Of a stretch of DNA of 10,719 nucleotides, positions 6,764 to 10,719 are shown in pieces. A program made the position numbers and the translations under genes. The notes below the pieces were generated by a model. It saw nothing but the letters and a program-made list of their open reading frames with translations, searched no databases and was not told where the DNA came from. This DNA is from an uncultured Granulicatella sp. (GTDB lineage: Bacteria > Bacillota > Bacilli > Lactobacillales > Aerococcaceae). The stretch lies in assembly GCA_947254045.1 (NCBI GenBank), contig CAMYBO010000034.1:1-10719 (forward strand). The letters run 5' to 3'. Positions within the stretch are counted from its first letter, which is position 1; every line of letters begins with the position of its first letter.

Positions 6764-8160
6764 CTTGTTCCTTGAGCAGTATCTTCTAACACAATTCCTT
6801 GAGCTTTCAATAATTCTCTAATTTCATCGCTTCGTGCAAAGTTTTTCGCTTTTCTTGCTTCTAAACGTTCGTCAATTAATGCTTGAATTTCATCATCTAC
6901 TAATTCTTCTTGACCTTCTTTCATTCCAAAAATCGCAAATAATTGTTCAGCTTTTTCTAATAATTTTTCTAAAACAACACGTGATACTGCTTCACGTTCT
7001 AGATAAACATTCCATTCTTTTACGAATTGGTATAAAACAGTCATACCATTAGCAGCATTAAAATCATCATCCATCTCTTCTTGGAATTTGCCTTCTAATG
7101 CTTCAAAACCAGCCCATACATCTTGGTCATCTTCTAAAGATTCAACTGCATTTTCTAAACGATAACGCGTATTGCTAAAAGCTGTTTGGATTTTTGACAC
7201 ATTTGCTGTTGCTTCTTGTAATGAAGACTTGCTGAATTTCAATGGTCTACGATAGTGCGCACTTGCTAGGAAGAAACGTAAAATTTGAGGATCAATTTCT
7301 TTAATAATATCGTGAACTAATACGAAATTACCAAGAGATTTACTCATTTTTTCTCCATCTTCACCCATTGTTACAAAGGCATTATGCATCCAATAACGAG
7401 CAAATGGGTGCCCTGTTTTTGATTCACTTTGCGCAATTTCATTTTCATGGTGTGGGAAGGCTAAGTCTTGTCCGCCACCGTGAATATCAATGGTATCACC
7501 TAAATGTTTTGTCGCCATTACGGAACATTCAATATGCCACCCTGGACGACCTTTGCCCCAAGGAGAATCCCAACTAATTTCACCTGGTTTAGCACTTTTC
7601 CATAGCGCAAAGTCTAATGGATTTCTCTTTTTAGCATCATCTGCACTTTCCGTTCTTTGGCTAGCTCCTACTTGTAAATCTTGAATACTTTGATCACTTA
7701 ATTTTCCATAATCTTTGAACTTTTCAGTGATGAAATATACATCTCCACCAGATTCATACGCTGCTTCTTTTTCGACTAATTCCCTAACAAAGGCAATAAT
7801 ATCATCCATTGTATTCATAACAGTTGGATTTAAAGTTGCTTTTTTTACATTTAATGCATCTGTATCTTCATAGAAAGCTTCAATATATTTTTTAGAAACT
7901 TCTTCAGGTGTCATTCCTGTTTCATTTGCTGCTTTAATAATTTTATCATCCACATCTGTAAAATTCGAAACATAGTTCACATCGTATCCGCGATATTCAA
8001 AATAACGACGGATTGTATCAAATGCAACGGTACTTCTCGCATTCCCAATATGAATATAATTATAAACCGTTGGTCCGCAAACATATATTTTTACCTTACC
8101 TGGTTCTAGTGGCTTAAATTCTTCTTTTTGACGTGTTAAAGTGTTATATACTTGAATCAT
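6748..8160 (-). CDS. cysS: Cysteinyl-tRNA synthetase
   Basis: 470 aa, normal for the family, from the ATG at 8160 with GGAGGA six bases upstream. The frame is open to 8217, but that extension would run into cysE. Class I synthetase: HIGN (37-40) and KMSKS (271-275) signatures bind ATP. The zinc site that selects cysteine is complete: C28 in CGPTVY, C212 in WHIECS, H237 in FPHHENE and E241. A DALR-type anticodon-binding helical domain fills the C-terminal part, and the tail (TRWRRV) is the usual end. It attaches cysteine to tRNA-Cys in the cytoplasm. Its position next to cysE links cysteine supply to its use. Confidence 0.97.
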   Translation of the reverse strand: MIQVYNTLTRQKEEFKPLEPGKVKIYVCGPTVYNYIHIGNARSTVAFDTIRRYFEYRGYDVNYVSNFTDVDDKIIKAANETGMTPEEVSKKYIEAFYEDTDALNVKKATLNPTVMNTMDDIIAFVRELVEKEAAYESGGDVYFITEKFKDYGKLSDQSIQDLQVGASQRTESADDAKKRNPLDFALWKSAKPGEISWDSPWGKGRPGWHIECSVMATKHLGDTIDIHGGGQDLAFPHHENEIAQSESKTGHPFARYWMHNAFVTMGEDGEKMSKSLGNFVLVHDIIKEIDPQILRFFLASAHYRRPLKFSKSSLQEATANVSKIQTAFSNTRYRLENAVESLEDDQDVWAGFEALEGKFQEEMDDDFNAANGMTVLYQFVKEWNVYLEREAVSRVVLEKLLEKAEQLFAIFGMKEGQEELVDDEIQALIDERLEARKAKNFARSDEIRELLKAQGIVLEDTAQGTRWRRV

Positions 8161-8188
8161 AATTTCCTCCATATAATTCTGTGATTTC

Positions 8189-8716
8189 TTATTCTTCTTT
8201 TGTATGAATTCGAACAACTTTAGCAGGCAAACCTACTGCAGTTGTATGAGCTGGAATATCTGATAACACCACTGCTGCTGCACCAATTTTGGCACCTTTT
8301 CCAATCGTAACTGGCCCAATTACTTGAACATGAGCAGACAATAATACTCCATCTTCAATGGTTGGATGACGTTTACCCGTTTGTTTTCCAGTTCCACCTA
8401 ATGTAACCCCGTGGAACATTTTCACATCATCTCCAATAATCGCTGTTTCACCAATAACAATTCCCATTCCATGATCAATAAAAAATCGACGACCAATTTG
8501 CGCTGCTGGGTGAATTTCAATTCCAGTAAAAAATCGACTAAATGTACTCAGCATGCGAGCAAGAAGTCTACATCGGCAAGTAGTGTGTAACCAATGTGCT
8601 AATCGATGCATAACAGTTGCATGATAGCCTGGATACGTTAAAACAATTTCTAAACTACTTCGTGCAGCTGGATCGTTCTTTTTATAGGTTTCCATATCCT
8701 CTTGAAAACGTCCCAT
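8189..8716 (-). CDS. cysE: Serine O-acetyltransferase
   Basis: 175 aa, the short Gram-positive form that lacks much of the N-terminal helical domain of the E. coli enzyme. It transfers acetyl from acetyl-CoA to L-serine, the committed step of cysteine synthesis. A helical N-terminus (1-60) leads into a left-handed beta helix of hexapeptide repeats from GIEIHPAAQIG (65-75). Catalytic H82 (in IDHGMG) corresponds to E. coli H158, H117 (in KRHP) to H193, and TLGGTGKQTG (105-114) is the CoA/serine loop. The partner acid D143 of E. coli is E67 here, a conservative change that I recall from other Gram-positive sequences. AAAGGAG lies nine bases upstream. It is the first gene of the cysE-cysS-mrnC-rlmB-rae1 operon. 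Confidence 0.95.
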   Translation of the reverse strand: MGRFQEDMETYKKNDPAARSSLEIVLTYPGYHATVMHRLAHWLHTTCRCRLLARMLSTFSRFFTGIEIHPAAQIGRRFFIDHGMGIVIGETAIIGDDVKMFHGVTLGGTGKQTGKRHPTIEDGVLLSAHVQVIGPVTIGKGAKIGAAAVVLSDIPAHTTAVGLPAKVVRIHTKEE

Positions 8717-8749
8717 CTCCTCACTCTCCTTTACTTGTACTATTTTTTT

Positions 8750-8758
8750 ATTATAGCA
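8750..8758 (-). promoter_or_regulatory. Extended -10 promoter of the cysE operon
   Basis: Minus strand reads TGCTATAAT: a perfect -10 box (8750-8755) with the TGn extension. No -35 box is visible at 16-18 bases, which fits an extended -10 promoter. Transcription would start near 8743 and leave a leader of only about 27 bases before cysE. Confidence 0.7.
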
Positions 8759-8798
8759 TATTTTCTACCGTTTTTTCTCTTTCTCAAACTAGGAAACT

Positions 8799-8832
8799 AA
8801 AAAAAGACTTTTCAGCGAAGAAAAGCCTTTTT
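8799..8832 (-). terminator. Intrinsic terminator between pyrP and cysE
   Basis: Arms 8801-8813 and 8820-8832 pair over 13 positions with one mismatch, around a six-base loop (minus-strand TTCGCT). On the minus strand seven T's follow (8799-8805), so it ends the pyrP transcript before the cysE promoter. The plus strand also ends in T's, so it may work both ways. Confidence 0.85.
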
Positions 8833-8885
8833 ACTCTCTCATAGACTAACGGTTAAACAAATATACTTATTAAAATAGATTTTTT

Positions 8886-8945
8886 TGATGTAGCATGCAT
8901 GAGATTCGCTTTTTAGCGAGGCTGCTTACGCCCTATGCCGCATCA
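8886..8945. repeat. Structured, GC-richer hairpin in the pyrP-cysE spacer
   Basis: TGATG (8886-8890) pairs with CATCA (8941-8945), then after a two-base symmetric internal loop GCAT (8893-8896) pairs with ATGC (8935-8938), with an inner CGCT-TTTT-AGCG hairpin (8907-8918). The element is clearly GC-richer than the flanking AT-rich spacer. It is not followed by T's on the minus strand, so it is not a standard terminator of pyrP. Its role is unknown; RNA stabilisation or a remnant of a small repeat are possible. Confidence 0.4.
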
Positions 8946-8961
8946 CAGAAATCAGTTTCTG
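8946..8961. repeat. Small hairpin over the pyrP stop codon
   Basis: CAGAAA (8946-8951) and TTTCTG (8956-8961) form a perfect six-base inverted repeat with a four-base loop that contains part of the pyrP TGA (8952-8954). On the plus strand four bases TTTC follow, too weak for a sure terminator. Confidence 0.4.
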
Positions 8962-10238
8962 TTTTCACACGGTAAAACTAAGTTCAAAATTACACCCGCT
9001 AATGCACATAATGCTGTACCTGATAATGTCACAGGACCTAATTCTAAAATCGCTCCACCTAATCCTAACACTAACATCGAACTCGCAATAATCAAATTAC
9101 GAACTTCTCTAAAATCTACTTGCTTTTCAATTAAAACTTTCAAACCATTACTTGCAATAACCCCATACAACATAATAGACATTCCCCCAAGCACTGCATT
9201 TGGAATGGTAGAAATTAATGCTGTAAACTTCCCAAGGAAACTCAACCCAATCGCAAATAATGCTGCATTACGAATCACTGAAACACTTGCAATTCTTGTC
9301 ATCCCTAGAACCCCTGTATTTTCACCATAAGTTGTATTCGCAGGTCCACCCATAAACGCTGAAACTGCAGTCGCAACACCATCTCCAATTAATGTACGAT
9401 GTAAGCCTGGTGTTTTCAAAAATTGTCTTCCACAAATTTGACTTAAAACCGTATGGTCTCCTATATGTTCTGCAATGGTTACAACAGCTACTGGTAAAAT
9501 TGCCCAAGTTTCAGGACCGCAATACCAGTGATATTCTTTGAAAAATCCATTTGTTGAAAATGGTAAATATAATTGCGGAATCGCAATCCAATCTGCTTCT
9601 AATACTGGAGTGAAATCCACTAATCCAAACAGTACAGCTACAATATATCCTCCAATAATTCCGAATAAGAATGGAATTATTTTTAAAAATCCTTTAGCTT
9701 TTGTATTAATAAATGCTGTAATTAAGAATGTAACGACTGCTACTGTCATTTGTTGGACTGTACCATCTTTAATAAATCCTGCATTTGTCACTGCAGAATT
9801 TGCTAAGCCTAAGCCAATTACCATAATCATTGGTCCAATGACAATTGGTGGTAATAAACGATCAATCCATTTTGTTCCAATTAATTTAATCGCTAATGCT
9901 ACTACTACATAAACAAGGCCAACAAGAACAACCCCAGATTGTGCTGCTGAAACATCGCCATTCATTTGCTTCATCGCAAATGCCATCGCTGAAATAAATG
10001 CAAACGAAGACCCTAAGTACACTGGCACTTTAAATTGAGTAGCTACCATGTAAATCAGAGTTCCTAAACCTGAAGCAAATAATGCTACAGAAACAGGCAT
10101 TCCTAAAATTAATGGCACTAAAATCGTCGCCCCAAACATCGCAAACACATGTTGCAAGCTCAGTAACAATCCTTTGGCAAAAGGTGGATTTTGGTCCACA
10201 TCGAGTAATAAGTTGACTTTTGAAGTTTGTAACTCCAT
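8952..10238 (-). CDS. pyrP: Uracil permease, NCS2 family
   Basis: 428 aa from the second of two adjacent ATGs. GAGGG is four bases from this one but only one base from the first at 10241, so 10238 is preferred. The protein is almost entirely hydrophobic, with about 14 membrane segments expected of the UraA fold. Family marks include the N-terminal LSLQHVFAMFGATILVPL, the TM3-type YLGSSFAFI, AEHIGDHTVL (E258 by the two-ATG count, matching uracil-binding E241 of E. coli UraA), and GGPANTTYGENTGV with E307 matching E290. It imports uracil with protons for pyrimidine salvage. The PyrR attenuator in its leader shows that expression drops when UMP/UTP are plentiful, which supports uracil over xanthine or uric acid as substrate. 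Confidence 0.95.
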   Translation of the reverse strand: MELQTSKVNLLLDVDQNPPFAKGLLLSLQHVFAMFGATILVPLILGMPVSVALFASGLGTLIYMVATQFKVPVYLGSSFAFISAMAFAMKQMNGDVSAAQSGVVLVGLVYVVVALAIKLIGTKWIDRLLPPIVIGPMIMVIGLGLANSAVTNAGFIKDGTVQQMTVAVVTFLITAFINTKAKGFLKIIPFLFGIIGGYIVAVLFGLVDFTPVLEADWIAIPQLYLPFSTNGFFKEYHWYCGPETWAILPVAVVTIAEHIGDHTVLSQICGRQFLKTPGLHRTLIGDGVATAVSAFMGGPANTTYGENTGVLGMTRIASVSVIRNAALFAIGLSFLGKFTALISTIPNAVLGGMSIMLYGVIASNGLKVLIEKQVDFREVRNLIIASSMLVLGLGGAILELGPVTLSGTALCALAGVILNLVLPCENRN

Positions 10239-10270
10239 CATTCCCTCTTTTCCGGGCCTTTTTGTGCATA

Positions 10271-10311
10271 CAAAAAAACAACCCTATTTATTTTTGTTTG
10301 CAAAAGGGCTG
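10271..10311 (-). terminator. Regulated terminator of the pyrP attenuator
   Basis: Minus-strand CAGCCCT (10305-10311) pairs with AGGGTTG (10279-10285), seven pairs with one G-U, followed by seven T's (10272-10278). Its 5' arm is also complementary to the antiterminator arm at 10408-10416, so the two folds exclude each other. Confidence 0.8.
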
Positions 10312-10420
10312 CTTTCATACAGAAGAATGTTCTCTATGCAAAGAAAATTCTCCTAGAAAATATAGACTTGAACTATGACCACCTTTTTCACCTCACGGGA
10401 TGAATTTAAAAGCCCTCGCT
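10302..10420 (-). promoter_or_regulatory. PyrR-dependent attenuator leader of pyrP
   Basis: The PyrR-binding loop (minus strand, 10389-10402) is CATCCCGTGAGGTG, matching the core of the PyrR consensus ARUCCNGNGAGGYU. Flanking TTCA/TGAA and CTTTT/AAAAGG form the anti-antiterminator stem. The alternative antiterminator pairs AGGGCT-TTT (10408-10416) with AAA-GC-AGCCCT (10305-10315), six pairs, a GC bulge and three pairs. When UMP- or UTP-bound PyrR grips the loop, the downstream terminator can form and pyrP is switched off. The pyrR gene is not in the window. Function is inferred from the well-known mechanism in Bacillus and lactic acid bacteria. Confidence 0.9.
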
Positions 10421-10427
10421 ATGCGAA

Positions 10428-10456
10428 AGTATACTAGATTTTTTACAAAATAACAA
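10428..10456 (-). promoter_or_regulatory. pyrP promoter
   Basis: Minus strand has -35 TTGTTA (10451-10456) and -10 TATACT (10428-10433) with a 17-base spacer. Transcription would begin near 10421, just before the first attenuator arm, which is where a pyr leader should start. Confidence 0.8.
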
Positions 10457-10489
10457 GTAGTTTTTTCGTTTATTTAAAAATCTGTCAAA

Positions 10490-10514
10490 TGTAAAGTTTT
10501 AACATACCTTTACA
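10490..10514. repeat. Inverted repeat TGTAAAG-N11-CTTTACA in the divergent spacer
   Basis: TGTAAAG (10490-10496) and CTTTACA (10508-10514) are perfect inverted copies with 11 bases between. No T-run follows, so an operator for a dimeric regulator is more likely than a terminator. It lies upstream of the pyrP promoter and of the divergent plus-strand gene. The regulator is unknown, and the surrounding AT-richness makes chance possible. Confidence 0.35.
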
Positions 10515-10577
10515 CCAAAAATATCTCTGTTTCTTAGTTTTAATATTAATTGCAATTTGTATAAAAATAAATTACAC

Positions 10578-10604
10578 TATAACCATAAAAGAAAACGGTT
10601 TCCA
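10578..10604 (+). promoter_or_regulatory. Possible promoter -10 box with overlapping cre-like (CcpA) operator
   Basis: TATAAC at 10578-10583 is a candidate -10 box; its -35 is weak. Eight bases downstream, AGAAAACGGTTTCCA (10590-10604) resembles the catabolite-responsive element consensus TGNAANCGNTNNCA, with the central CG and GAAA/TTTC arms intact but the outer T and A missing. A cre at the transcription start would allow CcpA repression of the plus-strand gene that follows, suggesting a role in carbohydrate use. Confidence 0.45.
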
Positions 10605-10676
10605 AACAACTCTTTCAAGATTATATTATTTAATTTCCAAGTATTTACTATCTATTTTTAGACTTAATTAATTTAA

Positions 10677-10719
10677 ATGAAAAAGAGAATATTGATCAGC
10701 TTGATAACGATTTTAGGAA
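10677..10719 (+). CDS. Start of a probable secreted protein or lipoprotein (partial)
   Basis: The frame opens with an ATG right after a TAA (10674-10676) and gives MKKRILISLITILG before the window ends. Two lysines, an arginine and a hydrophobic run are typical of a signal peptide n- and h-region. The cre-like site upstream would fit a sugar-binding lipoprotein or glycoside hydrolase, but nothing in 14 residues proves this. No Shine-Dalgarno sequence is visible in the AT-rich bases before the ATG, which lowers confidence. Confidence 0.4.
   Translation, partial: MKKRILISLITILG

Noticed and set aside
8907..8926. A second PyrR-binding loop (AGCGAGGCT on the plus strand).
   Set aside because: Only the GAGGCT end matches; the required UCC part of the loop is missing and the strand is wrong for pyrP.
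8935..9912. Long open frames on the plus strand opposite pyrP.
   Set aside because: They are antisense shadows of the permease gene, with no ribosome binding sites and no protein-family character.
10321..10350. Short leader peptide in the pyrP leader, from a TTG behind AGGAG.
   Set aside because: Only eight codons with a non-ATG start and no codon bias linked to pyrimidines; the PyrR attenuator explains the leader without it.
10483..10488. TTGACA on the minus strand as the pyrP -35 box.
   Set aside because: No -10 box is found at proper spacing; the TTGTTA/TATACT pair has a 17-base spacer and places the start correctly before the attenuator.

Overview
The window is AT-rich DNA from a Gram-positive bacterium of the Firmicutes, most likely a member of the Lactobacillales. 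The evidence is the syntenic block cysE-cysS-mrnC-rlmB-rae1(yacP), a PyrR-type attenuator in front of a uracil permease, strong GGAGG-like ribosome binding sites, and TGA used as an ordinary stop. The genus cannot be fixed from the window; a Carnobacteriaceae/Granulicatella-like genome is only a guess. The first 46 bases are not biological. They are an Illumina Nextera (Tn5) adapter with what looks like a 10-base index, so the left end of the window is a contig or read end.

All convincing complete genes lie on the minus strand; read them from right to left. (1) The far right starts a divergent plus-strand gene (first 14 codons, signal-peptide-like) behind a cre-like palindrome. (2) The uracil permease gene pyrP has its own promoter and a PyrR-controlled attenuator made of a PyrR-binding loop, an antiterminator and a terminator. 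It ends at a structured spacer and an intrinsic terminator. (3) An extended -10 promoter starts the conserved operon cysE, cysS, mrnC, rlmB, rae1. It joins cysteine synthesis, cysteine charging of tRNA, 23S rRNA 3'/5' end maturation, 23S rRNA 2'-O-methylation and ribosome-bound mRNA cleavage. (4) A short secreted-protein gene follows, broken by a frameshift and an in-frame TGA, and closed by a clean UUCG-loop terminator. (5) A second operon holds an OmpR-family response regulator, its histidine kinase, a VanZ-family membrane protein and an RlmI-type rRNA methyltransferase. Its promoter is preceded by an 11-bp-spaced direct repeat that is a likely binding site of the regulator. (6) Immediately after the last gene, and overlapping its stop codon, is a 152-base element built of nested inverted repeats. 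It folds into a closed multi-branched structure and is followed on the minus strand by six T's.

Most of the window is ordinary housekeeping sequence. The parts that deserve a second look are the multi-branched element at 103-254, the absence of a motif VI cysteine in the RlmI-like enzyme, the doubly broken secreted-protein gene, and the divergent regulatory region at the right end. I found no CRISPR array, transposase, tRNA, rRNA or recognisable defence system.
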